A stretch of DNA of 64,000 nucleotides from Theocolax elegans. Taxonomy: Eukaryota > Arthropoda > Insecta > Hymenoptera > Cerocephalidae. The position numbers were made by a program, and so were the translations under genes. The notes beneath the pieces are model-generated. The model was given only the letters and a program-made list of their open reading frames with translations. It ran no database searches and was not told the origin of the DNA. Of the stretch, positions 21,536 through 32,740 are shown piece by piece. Every line of letters begins with the position of its first letter. The stretch's first letter is position 1. The stretch spans positions 44,412,711-44,476,710 of the forward strand of contig CM047425.1 of the NCBI GenBank assembly GCA_026168455.1, read 5' to 3'.

Positions 21536-22330
21536 CAGGTGATCTTTTAATTAATTGATTATCGAAGGGAATTGTAAAATCTGTCGCGCCTTGAATTAGT
21601 TTTTCGTCGAGTACTTTCGCCGTGTCTGTCACTAGTGCCTTTGCTTCCTCAGTCTCTTTTTCGATCGGTGCGGAAAAAATATTTAACGCGCCTTTAATCT
21701 TATTTATGATACCTTGAAAAGTTGTCCCTTTTTTTACACTTTCTTGTAAACTTTCTATGATTTTAGGTTCCTCGAGATAAGAATCTAACAACTCTTTTTT
21801 TACTTCAGTCGCGAGCCGTTTTCTTACCGAGCTTATAACGTTATCCGGCGTTAAAATCAATGGTTCATATGGACGATAAATTGGGGCTGGCGTACTAAAA
21901 TTTACAGGATTATTCGCGATAAGTTCTTTTTGTTCCTCGTAATTCAAAACTGCGGGTTTTAAACTAAAATGTTTTACGCGCGTGGGAGTAATTGTTGTGT
22001 CTTCCTGTTCGACTTCACTAACTTCGGAAATAGAAAGATCAGTTGGAAAAAAGGGTCTCTATATTCAAAATCGCGAGGTATTTTTATAGATAATGAAATA
22101 TTTGTTGCACTTTTTTTTAGTCTATCCTTTAAATAATTTATTTTTTTTGTCAAATTTTGCACTGTTTCCCTAGGAGTTTTAGTCAAATCGAGAGTATCGA
22201 GAGTCTGAACTTTTTCTTTGTATAAATTTAATAACGTATCATTCATAGAAAATTCTAAACTCGTGTTTCTTTGTTTATTTACATAACCATCAGTATTTTT
22301 AGGCGAACCTGACATTTTATTTCTAAACAC
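21507..22330 (-). pseudogene. gag-like ORF remnant, two frames
   Basis: Two open pieces (21974-22330, starting MSGSPKNTDGYVN..., and 21507-21947) lie directly after a primer-binding site and LTR-A, the place of gag. They show helical charged stretches (ETVQNLTKKINYLKDRLKKS) but no zinc knuckle. The second piece runs by deletion into integrase. Assignment as Gag rests on position. Confidence 0.5.
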
Positions 22331-22371
22331 ATTATTCCTTTAATCTCTTTTTTTCTCTCAAAAATGTGAGT

Positions 22372-22389
22372 TTCCCGGCCGATGCACCA
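22372..22389 (-). promoter_or_regulatory. primer-binding site matching tRNA-Gly 3' end
   Basis: TGGTGCATCGGCCGGGAA is the complement of the 3' end of eukaryotic tRNA-Gly(GCC) over 18 nt, including the CCA. It marks the start of the internal region of the LTR-A element. Confidence 0.75.
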
Positions 22390-23160
22390 AATTTATTATA
22401 ATAATTAATACAATCTGTCACGTCCAGACTTGCACCAATCACTATAAAAAAATATTACAAGAAGGCAAATGGTTAATAAATCATTCGCGTTCCTTTCACT
22501 CTTGTTTGACTAGGACTAGCCTTACGTCTCCGGGAGTAGCGAGAGAAGTTATTTTTAGAGTAGAGATGCAGGATATAATGTGGGATAAATAAAATAATAT
22601 ATGTTTTATTTCGTAATAATCATGCATTATTTATTTAAATATAATATGCTGTTTTCCTTTAAACGAACACGTGCAACTAAATTATTACAGCTTTTTAATG
22701 GGCAAAAACACATAAATTCACACTATTTTATTAACAATTGCATAAATTTATTTAAGTCAAATAACGATTTTAATTTTGATTAAATAAACAAGTGTGCGGC
22801 GAACACGTTAACACATTATAGAATAAAATATTCGCAAGGTTATTTTATTATAAACATTAATAATTAATAATTGAAATAAGAATCATTATAAATAAATGCA
22901 GATTAAATTAAAAAATTGTTGTCGTTTAAAACATGAATTATAGTTAATAAATTGTAATTCAAACCGTGAATATTTCAAATCAAACGCTATGCAACGAATA
23001 TTTATTATAAATAAATTGTGATATCTAATAATAATTGTTTTAAAAGAAAACGGTTGGTTCAGCAATCAAAATAACATAAAATATCAGGTTTGCCTTTACG
23101 AATAATACAAGCGTATAGATAGCCGAAAAGAATATACCTTAAGTACCCAAATATATAGAT
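22390..23160 (-). mobile_element. LTR-A, 5' LTR of a Gypsy-like remnant
   Basis: Near-identical to 5918-6664 in the opposite orientation. The common part ends at ...ggacgtgaca (22414 in the minus sense), leaving about 25 bp before the primer site. Exact LTR ends are uncertain because both flanks are AT-rich. Confidence 0.65.
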
Positions 23161-23340
23161 ATATATATATAAACACCAGTATCGGTACTTATGGTGACAC
23201 TACGTGTTATCTTGGTGTTTTGGGGTTATAAAACATATGTAACGACTCAGATATAAGGGGGAGAATATTAATTGATAGAATAATGCATAAAAAACCAATA
23301 ACCCAAATACCTAAATACCCCTCACGGGTAAAAAAGCACA
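23161..23340. other. unassigned sequence before the palindrome
   Basis: No gene. Imperfect inverted words (aaacaccag / ttggtgttt) occur near 23170-23220. Confidence 0.4.
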
Positions 23341-23460
23341 CTTTGACCTTATAATATTAATGAAGGATTGAAGTTATAACGTCTTTCGAGGTGCCGGAGG
23401 CCTCCGGCACTTCGAATGAGGTTATAACTTCAATCCTTCATTAATATTATAACGTCAAAG
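23341..23460. repeat. 120-bp near-perfect palindrome
   Basis: Centre between 23400 and 23401. The inner core GTGCCGGAGG/CCTCCGGCAC is perfect and GC-rich; the outer arms (ttataatattaatgaagg...) are AT-rich with one mismatch in 40. A few mismatches lie between the two zones. There is no spacer, so it can extrude as a cruciform. It may be a foldback or MITE remnant. Confidence 0.9.
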
Positions 23461-23629
23461 CGGGGCTCACAAAGATAATTTTTCGATTTTTTGTGTGTCG
23501 GCATAAGTACGGATACATGATTGAATTTTCGGTGGAATTATGCTGACGTCGGCATAATTACCCCAAAGTAAGCATAATTCCCATTTTCCGTAAGAATTTG
23601 TTGGCATAAGTACCGATTGATCAATTTAT

Positions 23630-23682
23630 GTGTATATATATATTTATATATATATGTGTGTATATATATATATATACATATA

Positions 23683-23740
<58 letters not shown>
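23630..23740. repeat. (TA)n/(TG)n microsatellite
   Basis: Long AT dinucleotide run marking the truncated edge of LTR-C copy 3. Confidence 0.9.
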
Positions 23741-23741
<1 letters not shown>

Positions 23742-24685
23742 ATTCGGTGAGGAACGAAGGTCCGCCTTGAACGTGGATAGCGGTGTCAAATTGCCGGATA
23801 ATGTCCTGCTAGACCTGCGGGCGTCGACGTTAGATGTGTATGCTGTTGGAGCCCGATGATTTCCAGATGTCGAAGTCGTGGTTCCTCGACTATGGCTCGT
23901 GGATGTCAACGATGCGTCTCGATTCCCGAATAGAAGATCTCTCTTTATTTTAGATGCGTATTGTTTTAAAGTCCAAGTAGCAGTGCCACGCCCTCGGATA
24001 AAAATCAAAATGTTGACGAGCAGAGCTTCGCCTTATGAAAACTTTAGATGAAGAATTAGGAGTGGCTGTGTCTGTTCTGGGTCCTCTTTATATACCCTAA
24101 AAGTCTATGCATCTGTCCTTGTCTTACACTTTGCCTTATATGGAAATTGTGTAAGTAGTTCTCGATTTTTCTGTGCTTGCACCCGATTGGGCCGTTATAT
24201 GTGCGTGATTAAAAATTATCGAATCCCGTGCATTTTCTGTATCGCTTCGTAGTTAATTCGGAGAATTTGCTGTCCCCCTTTTATTACTGCGACGTTATCC
24301 AAAGAACGGCTCAATTTATTACTTCCTTCTAATGCTCGAATTTTCTAGTCGATGTTTCCCATTGCCGGCTCTTCTCCGAGCATTGATTTTATAGTGCAGT
24401 ACAAAAAAACTCTTGCGTAACCCTTCGTTTCGATCTCACTATCGGCGATCCCGCTTATATGCGTATTGGCTTTGAATAATATCTTCAACTCTACTTATCA
24501 GTCTCTTTTACGTTTGAAACACTCGTAAAATAATCTGTTCCTTAGCTCTATTTTATATTACTGCATTTACTTAGAATCATTCTTTATCAACCTTATTTTG
24601 TTCGTCTTCTACGCCGTATTTTTATTCTAAACTACGCAGTACTTTTTACGAAAAATAATAATATAATTTTCGTCGGGACGCGACA
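23741..24685 (-). mobile_element. LTR-C, copy 3, truncated
   Basis: It has the same TGTCGCGTCCC start (minus) as the other copies and extends to the microsatellite, then stops. At 24685 it abuts LINE-1 coding sequence (...QVKHALFSCL), so it replaced or interrupted the LINE-1 reverse transcriptase. Confidence 0.75.
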
Positions 24686-26045
24686 AAGGCAAGAAAATAA
24701 GGCATGTTTAACTTGATCTGGAGTAACTGGCTGAAATGAGAAGTGAGGAGAGTCTTCGGATGGGAGCAACTTAAGAATATATTGAAGCTGATCAGTAGTA
24801 CAATGTGGATGTTGACTAGCAACTTCTGAATAATGCTGTAGTAATTCATGTGCAGGGAATGGTTTTAAAGGGGAGTTGAATGAATCACTAACTAAGCCAA
24901 GTTTCTGCAGAAAACGCCAGCATTGTGATTGGTCAGTAATATCATGTAATGAGCGTTCATATTATGAATTTCGACCAACTTTCAACAACCGCTTGAGATC
25001 ACGACGTAAAATCTTATAATTGGCAAGCAACATAGGATCTTTGCGACGCTTAGCTATTTTAAATAGACGATCACGTTCTTTCCATCTATCTTTGAGATCT
25101 TTCGTTAACCATGGTGCAGGACATGGACGAATATTACGAGTAACAAATGGCGCAAACTTATCTAAATTATTTATAAAAACTGTATGTAGAGAATCTAAAT
25201 ATTTATCAACAGTCCATTCGGTAACAGATGAAGTATTAATAACCTCCAAATCTTTAGCAATTGAATTCGCAAATACAACAGGTGAAAAGTTTTTAAAATC
25301 ACGATAAGTATAAACATTATAGTCACTAATGGCAGAAGATAGATTATAATCAATAGTGATAAAATCATGACTATTCATAAATGGACTTTGTGACTGTTTA
25401 GACTTAACAACCTTATCAGGCGAATCCGTAATAATTACAACAAGCCAGGTGTCCGAATTGTCCCTATGATGGGTTGCATTAAAAGGAATAATGTAAAATG
25501 AATATTCTTTACCTAGATCACACAAATGAGTGCTATAATAATCATTATCAAGCAAATTAGAATTCAGATCTCCAGCAATTATAATATTACTATACATATG
25601 GGCACGATCCTGAAGAGACTAAAAAAAACTTTGTTAACACATGACCCTTTGGTCTACTGTAAACAGAAGCGAAGAGAATCTTTGTACCATAAATCAATAA
25701 TTCTAACATCAAATGCTCAGTCTCATTGAGATTCGAAATTTGCGGATCTTCCGAAATCTTGAAAGAAATACCATTTCGTATATAACAGCCAACACCACCA
25801 CCTTACATAAAATCGCGCCTACCAGTAATTGACAATAAACCTCGGTCGTTTCGGACTAATGAGTAATTAGCAACATAATAAATTGAATCTGCCCGAGTTG
25901 GAATCAACCATGTCTCCGATATAGATAAAATGTCAATATTTTCAGATACAAGGAGAGACTCAATTTCGGAATGATGGTCCATAATAGAATTGGCATTTAT
26001 TTGACTAACACGAACAAATGAAGGACGCAGAACGGCTGAACGCAT
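24686..26045 (-). pseudogene. LINE-1 ORF2: endonuclease and pre-RT region, frameshifted
   Basis: An apurinic-type endonuclease nicks the target DNA for reverse transcription. The N-terminal part (25803-26045) has VSQINANSIMDHHSEIE and DILSISETWL. The C-terminal part (24962-25597) has IIAGDLNSNLLD, DTWLVVIITDSPDKV and SHDFITIDYNL. A linker then runs open to 24690 (LHDITDQSQCWRFLQKLG). Breaks lie around 25600-25800 and at 24960. The reverse transcriptase is missing because LTR-C begins at 24685. The partner copy at 39279-40465 carries additional indels. Confidence 0.85.
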
Positions 26046-26073
26046 ACATTATTACTAATAGATAGTCAACATA

Positions 26074-26717
26074 AAGCTTCCGAATCAGCTTCAGTAACTA
26101 TCTGAATACGCGGAGAATTATCGTTTTTACGGACAAAGATTTTGCTGTCACGCGTCCAAATATACTTATACTTTAAGGGTTCGAGTTTATTTTTTACAAG
26201 TAGTCGCAATTCATGAATAGGCTGGGGCAACTATTCGAACAAATTAACCCTCTTATCAGCAAAGTTTCCCGCATAATTAACAAGGATGCCATATTTAATT
26301 AAGCCAAATTCACGTTTTGTTTCTAGTACAAAATTTCGTACTTCAGGAGACTTGAATCTAATAACAAAAGATTTAGTATCATAACTGGGACGCGGTGAAG
26401 AAGTTAAAGCATTTTCAGGAGGTTCAGCTACACGTGTGTTAAAAGAGCGGACATTCAAAATATCGTTTATCAAATGGTCAAGTTTTATCAATGATAAGAT
26501 CTTACACGATAAATCATACAATGGAATCTCACAATTTATCGGAACACCCGAGACCTTAATTTGAGTATTTGGCATTGCAGTGACCTGATGATCCTTAAGC
26601 TGCTGCACCTCATTACGCATTGTGGCAACTTCACATTCAAGGGCAGTCATACGAGTATTGTGGCTCTCTACATTATCGTTAATTTTATCTAACTTAGCAT
26701 TAGCATCATTGAATCGC
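26074..26717 (-). pseudogene. LINE-1 ORF1 (coiled coil plus Baculo_FP-like RNA-binding protein)
   Basis: It begins with a heptad-rich coiled coil (LDKINDNVESHNTRM, then MRNEVQQLKDHQ). A central domain follows (IKVSGVPINCEIPL, KSFVIRFKSPEVRNFVLETK), then a C-terminal domain with YKYIWTRDSKIFVRKND. This pattern matches the ORF1 proteins of insect LINEs related to the baculovirus FP25K family, which bind element RNA. One in-frame TAG (near 26229-26231) splits the frame before LPQPIHELR. No ATG is certain because a TAG precedes the coiled coil. Confidence 0.7.
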
Positions 26718-26805
26718 TATCTAGCGGGCAATTTAGAAACAACGCAGTGAGCAATTATTAGCAAACACGTGTTTGGCTAACATAAACTAATTTTAAATAC
26801 TAACG

Positions 26806-26849
<44 letters not shown>

Positions 26850-27277
26850 TATATTAGATAAAAATGAATAAAAATTAGAAAAAAAAAACGCATTAAACTA
26901 AAGCCACAATAATAACACTCACACAACCGAAAATAATAGAAATAATTTTATAGCACTTATATAAGTTTAGATTTATACTCTATAACTTTAACAGTCATGA
27001 ACTTGGACACAACGTGCAGACTTGATGTATTTGGCTCTAGTTGATGACGTATAAGAAAAGAAGGATTGACCGTCGTAGCCGTCACTGCTTGACAAGTTGG
27101 TCAGTAAAGATGAAAAGAATCCCACTAAGATGAATACAAGTAGCCAGCAAAAATTTAAAACAAATCCATATCAAGGAAACCAGGTCCGCTGTAAACAAGT
27201 ATGAACTCCCAACCAAGCGTTAAAAATCAATAAATAACGTATTATGTAGGAGCTAAACAGAAGAGCGTATGTCTACT

Positions 27278-27282
<5 letters not shown>
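26718..27282 (-). other. LINE-1 5' untranslated region with (TA)n run
   Basis: Non-coding stretch upstream of ORF1, including an AT run at 26811-26846. It ends at the (GA)n microsatellite. No clear promoter motif was identified. Confidence 0.5.

Positions 27283-27329
<47 letters not shown>
27283..27329. repeat. (GA)n microsatellite at LINE-2 3' end
   Basis: In the minus sense LINE-2 ends AATAAAGTTTTAT and runs straight into (CT)n, so the repeat is either its tail or its target. LINE-1 starts on the other side. Confidence 0.9.
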
Positions 27330-27332
<3 letters not shown>

Positions 27333-29083
27333 AACTTTATTGGGCTTATAGGGGTAGAAACCCCGTTAACACATTATTACAAAATGTCGCTAAAAAGTTA
27401 ACATAAAAAATATAAGTAACAAAAATTAGCGCAATAACAAGAGATAACGTTCATCGCTTAGAACAACGCAAAGTTAAAAATAACAATAAAGCTATAATAT
27501 AAAATATAATAAAACAATAAGTACAAATCTTACGCAGCATAAAATGGCCTACAATTAAACAATCTGAGGACGGATGAGGTTTTCACGCATAACTCTGTCA
27601 TCCCAGGCTGAACAATCAAGTCTAAATAGATGCTCAAATAAGGATGTTTTAAAATGATTAATGTGGGATGGATCAAATGGAATGAATGAATTGAACTGAA
27701 ATGAATTTAACAATTTAGAGGCAGTTATAACACAAGATTTATTTAAAGATTCTGTACGTGGAGGAAGATAGGTTAAGGGTTTAGGAGAAAATCAAGAAGG
27801 ATATCCAAGATGATCTGCTGAATGGTCGATTTTAGAGTAATGTTCAGCAAGATAATGAGGTGAATTTCGAGCAATAACACTATAAGCCAGTATTCCAATG
27901 AAATACAAACGTCTAGACTCAACTGACAGCCATCGCAAATGTAATCTATACGGTGTTACATGATCACGTCTACGCAGAGTTCCCCATACAAATCGCACAC
28001 ACGCATTTATGAGTCGCTGAAGTCTTAGGTTCCGCACCTGTTGAATATCATTATATACAGCACACGCATAGTCGGAATGAGGCATGATAAGCGTCCTCAC
28101 GAGATATTTTCTAGTGTTCTGAGAGAATGCTCTCCTATGGAACCGTCGTGAACGTAAGACCCCGTGGACCCTCTGCGATATTAACATCACCTGCTTTGAC
28201 CAGTCTAACGATTTAACCTCGTTCTCATAATCCAAATGGGCATTCAACAACTTAATCCGGGGAGCAGCAGCCAGATCCACTCGCGAAACATATGCCTAAC
28301 TGCCCAGGATCATAACCTTTGTTTTGTTTACATTTAGTACAATACCATTTCATACAGCCCAGTATGCTACCGCGTTTGCATCCTGTGTAATTCGATGCAC
28401 ACCCATCTCAAAATTCGCTGGTGAAAAAGTATAATAAACTTGGGCGTCATCGGCATAGAGCATGCATTTACTAAATTGAAGCACGTCCGGCAAGTCATTT
28501 ATGAAGATAGAGAATAATAATGGACCCAATACACTGCCCTGTGGCACTCCCGAATTCACCCCAAGCCAGTCCGAACAACCACCCAAATCATCCCCAACCG
28601 CCTGCGTACGACCTACTAAATAATGATAAAACCATCTCAAAACAATGTCAGTGCAACCCAACCTATGGAATTTAAGCAGAAGCGGCCCATGCGGCACAGA
28701 CTCAAACGCTTTAGAGAAGTCGAACAGAACCAAGACTGTTATCATGCGGGAATCTATAGCCCTTCTAATATCATCCAGGACCCCTAAAAGTGCAGTCTGC
28801 GTGTTATGACCTCTGCGAAAATCCGCTTGTCTTGGATTTAACAATTGATAGTTCTCCAAATAAGACGACAACTGAAAATGAATTAATCGTTCCAAAAGTT
28901 TCGAGATTTCGCAGAGTTTGGCTATCGGTCTAGTATCAGAGCAAGTCCGAATCCTGCTCGACTTCGCCAATGGAAACAATAAGGTTCGCTTCCAACATTC
29001 CGGCAAAAATCCAATCATTAATATCTCGTTGAAGACTTCAACTAAATGCGAAATTATTTGCGATTCTAAAAGTTTTAGCATTT
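27330..29083 (-). pseudogene. LINE-2 ORF2 reverse transcriptase and C-terminus (Jockey/CR1-like)
   Basis: One frame from 29081 to the stop at 27555, broken by three stops (28350, 28296 and near 27792). Motifs in order: CSDTRPIAKLCEISKLLERL, RRGHNTQTALLGVLDDI, the A motif LFDFSKAFESVPH, GVPQGSVLGPLLFSIFIND and the catalytic MLYADDAQVYY. The C-terminus ends in RVMRENLIRPQIV. The 3' UTR has an AATAAA signal. The N-terminal half of this LINE lies 3.7 kb away at 32741-33795 because a Gypsy element sits between. The second copy (41749-43502) differs by one substitution (GDD to VDD) and one indel. Confidence 0.88.
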
Positions 29084-31276
29084 TTATTGATAACCTATCT
29101 GTCCCTGCTCTTGTTCCAGATTCTGTGTCGTTGACTGATCTTCTGTTAGTGTGAATGCTGGTATTAATCGATCAATGGATACAGTAACCTGCTTCCCGTT
29201 AATCGTTAATGTAAACGTTTTATCGGACCTTTTGATAATCTTGTACGGTCCTTCGTATGACATTTGTAGTGAGTTTTTGACTGCATCATGGCGAACAAAG
29301 GCGTAGCTGCTCGTTCTCAGATCCTTAAATACAAAAGTTTTGCGTTCGCCATGCCAGTTGGCTTTTGTGGGACGCAGTGTTTGCATTCTGCGACGTAGTT
29401 CTTTGATATACTCAGCTGCGTCATCAATTTGCCGTGGCTGGACTGTCAAAAATTCTCTGGGTAGACGGAGAGATTCGCCGTATACTAGTTCTGCCGAAGT
29501 CGCTGGTAAATCTTCTTTCCAAGCTGTACTGATGCCAAGGAGCACAGTATGAAGAACTCGAGTCCATTGCTCGTTTTCGTGGCATCTGATCGCAGCCTTG
29601 AGCTGCCGGTGTAGTCTCTCTGCCATACCGTTAGCTTGAGGATGGTAAGCGGTTGTGCGGGTTCGTGTCACGCCTGTCAATCGATTTAGCGACTGAAAAA
29701 GGTTAGACTCAAATTGGCGACCCTGGTCGATCGTGAGCCGCAGTGGGGTCCCAAATCGACAGATCCAGCCCTCATCAAATGCTCGAGCTACTGTCTCAGC
29801 TTCCTGATCCGGTAATGGAAAGGCTTCGGGCCAGCGTGTGAATCGGTCCACGCACGTTAAGCAGTAACGTTGTCCCTCCGATGGCGGCAGCACGATTATG
29901 TCAATGTGTACGTGCTGAAAGCGAGACGATGGTGGTGTGAATTCACCTGTAGGTGAACTAACGTGCCTTGTGATTTTTGAACGTTGACACTGGATACACG
30001 CTCGCGCCTAATCGCGACAATCAGCGTTGACTGATGGCCAAACAAAAGGCTATGTCACTTGTTTAACTGTAGCTTTGATACCAGGATGAGATAAATGGTG
30101 CACGGAATTGAATGCAGCTTTTCGAAAGGAAGCTGTGATGTAAGGTCTGGCTGTGGCAAAACATAGCTGTGTCCGATCCGGCACTAGTATTGATGCCACT
30201 AGGATATCGTCTATATAGCCGTAGCAGAAGTCGAGTCCTCGCAGCATCTCGTCGCAAAATCGCTGGAATGTTTGAGCGGCATTTCTGAGACCGAAACTCA
30301 TAAACGGAAACTCAAATAACCCGAAAGGTGTGGTGATGCCCGTTTTATGTATGTCTTCCTCGGTCACCGGTACTTGATTATACGCGCGCACCAGTTCAAT
30401 TTTTGAAAAAATTGATTTGCCGTGGAGAGTTTGCGCAAAATCTTGAATATGCTTAACAGGATACCGGTCCAGGATGGTGCGTGCGTTTAGCGCACGATAA
30501 TCTCCGCAAGGTCGCCACTCATCGTCTTGTTTGGGCACCATGTGTACAGGCGCCGCCCAGCTGCTCGACGAGGGTCTCGCGGTACCGAGTTGTAACATTG
30601 CCTCGAAAGCTCTTTTGGCCGCCATGTAGCGTTCAGGAGCAAGGCGGCGTGGTTTTGCTGCCGCTGGTGGTCCGGGCGTCGTTTCGATGTAGTGTTTCGT
30701 CTTGTGCTTGATGACAGTTGCACGGCCGTCCGGGCGCGTGATCTCCGGGTAATCGGCGAGTAAACAATGATAAGGCGTTGCTCCCGTAATAACTTTGATA
30801 CTCGGGATATTACACTCGCATACCTGGCCGCGTGTTCCGATGTTTGATAATTGATCAATAAGTCGGCCGTTTCGAATATCCACTAACAGTCCGTAGTGAG
30901 ATAAAAAATTAGCGCCGATAATCGGTTTGCTTACATCCGCGATCGTGAATTTCCACGGAAGTAACCGTCGTAACCCGAGATTTAGCGCGAGTGTCTTTGT
31001 TCCGTAAGTCGCGATTACCGTACCATTTGCTGCTGCTAATTCGTAAGTCGACCTTTTCAATAGGCCGCGAACTGCCATTCGCGGGTACACGCAAAGGTCG
31101 GCGCCGGTGTCTATTAAAAATTGAGATTTTGTCTCCCTGTCGGTGACGAAAAGGCGGCGCGTTTGGTAACTCGGCTCGCTCGCCGCCATTAGCGAGGGCC
31201 GCTGGCGTTTCCCTGAAACGCACATGGTTGCTGGCACCGTTTCGCGGACGATCCGAATCGCCAGTGGTACCAGCAA
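29084..31276 (-). pseudogene. CsRn1-type Gypsy pol: protease, partial RT, integrase
   Basis: N to C: protease with [22 protein letters not shown] from [20 protein letters not shown] to the catalytic YIDDILVAS; then a direct jump to the integrase zinc region ([11 protein letters not shown] ... CIQCQRSK). The integrase core follows (TCVDRFTRWPEAF, LTIDQGRQFESNLF, HPQANGMAERLHRQ), with a C-terminal segment MSYEGPYKIIKRSDKTFTLT. RT thumb and RNase H are deleted but the frame is kept. Two TAG stops (near 30047 and 30008) interrupt the zinc region. The frame ends in LINE-2 sequence at 29084, so the 3' end and 3' LTR are lost. Copy 2 is at 43503-45695. Confidence 0.9.
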
Positions 31277-32051
31277 TCCGCGCCTTCGCGTGGTGTCCGA
31301 TTCTGCAAGTGAGATCGGTTACGCGATTGTGTGCGCGATCGCGGGTTGTTTGCGGACCTTCGATGAAACCCGTCACTTACTGCACTCACCTCCTGTTGAA
31401 TTGCCGCCACGAGTTCCTGGCGTAAATTGAGCGCGAGTTGCGCCATTTTGATATTCAGTAGTGCCTTGAGGTTGGGTGAGCTTACCTCGGCTACCGAAAG
31501 AGATGCAGACGAGCTCCGCATGGTGTTAATGACGGCGTCGGCGAGTTCCGCCAGGTTTTCGAGCGCGACATTCTTCTGCGTCGCGAGTATGGCTTGGACC
31601 GAACTTGGCAAACGTCCGGGCTAAAGTATTCTTATAATCGGGTCGGAGATCGCGGACAAAATTGAGACGGCTTTCGGTTACCAATCTCTTCTCTTTCTAG
31701 AAGCCGCTTCGTTTTTTCGTCCTGCGTCGCGCTTAACCGACGAACAAGTTCCTCGCGTAGTTTCGTATATGGATTGTCTGACGGCGGATTATTTATAATG
31801 TCTTTGACTTCCTCCACGTACCGCGTATCTAACACTCCGAGGATATAACCGAATTTTGTTTTCTCGGCTTTGATACCCGCTACGGCAAAACTATGGTCTG
31901 CCATGTTAAACCATGTCGCAGGGTCCGATGCCATGAATGGTGCTAAACGGAACGCCACTTTTTCCACCTCTGGTCGCGTGTAAACAACAGTTTCCGTGTC
32001 ACTTGATTCCAATTTCACAATAAAAACACTTAATTTTGTTCTTTCACACAC
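31189..32051 (-). pseudogene. CsRn1-type Gypsy Gag, frameshifted
   Basis: It starts MCERTKLSVFIVKLE at 32051. The first part (FRLAPFMASDPATWF, then AEKTKFGYILGVLD) is the usual Gag of this Gypsy lineage. A frame change near 31600-31690 leads to LPSSVQAILATQKN and the Cys/His motif [18 protein letters not shown] typical of these Gags. It overlaps the start of the pol frame. Copy 2 is at 45608-46470 with the same frameshift. Confidence 0.85.
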
Positions 32052-32112
32052 TTTATAAAAAACTGTCTATTTCTCACTACCGTTAACAACCGATTTATCT
32101 TATTATACGAAA

Positions 32113-32136
32113 GTTCAAATCACGTCGGGGTCACCA
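32113..32136 (-). promoter_or_regulatory. primer-binding site matching tRNA-Trp
   Basis: TGGTGACCCCGACGTGATTT matches the complement of the tRNA-Trp 3' end, the primer known for CsRn1-type Gypsy elements. It supports the clade call independently of the protein. Confidence 0.85.
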
Positions 32137-32740
32137 CTTGGTTGTCGGGTGTGATTGGGGAATGTCTAATAATTAAACAAAAGAATAAATGCGTGTGTAA
32201 ACGGACAATTCACTTTAATTTATTCAGGAAAGAGTGTAAGTGGCGTGTGAGTACGTGGTGTGTCCTGAGTGAGTGTCGGAGCGACTGTGTTCCTCGGATT
32301 TGATGTGCATTCGCAGGTAACCTCGGGAAAAGAGTAGAAGGGATGATGGAAAATTCGAATAACTAGGAACTAAGAATAAATGCGGGTTTGAACTTGTCGA
32401 CGAACGTGACCCTACACGACACGAGTAATAAAATGTACTATTGGCGATCACCTCAGGGAAACCCAGAGACGTGCGCCAATGAGTGTCATAAAATGCAACT
32501 TTTATTGAAGAACGACTAGCGAAGGAAAGAAAAGGTCTAATTACCTGCGAATGATCTACACCCGGGGGCCATGTGTGTAAGTGTACTGTTTTGTGTTTTT
32601 GTGTATACGAAATCTCTTTACATATGTACAATTATTTGAATATTATTACATTTTAGTTCATAATACGGTATTAATTCAATGGTTAATAATTTTAAGAATA
32701 AAATTTATTTTAGCTTGAGCGTATGTAGCGAGACGCTACA
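32137..32740 (-). mobile_element. 5' LTR of the CsRn1-type Gypsy
   Basis: About 604 bp from TGTAGCGTCTCGCTACA (a small terminal palindrome, minus sense) to just before the tRNA-Trp site. LINE-2 endonuclease sequence begins immediately on the other side (32741). No 3' LTR is found. Confidence 0.75.
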
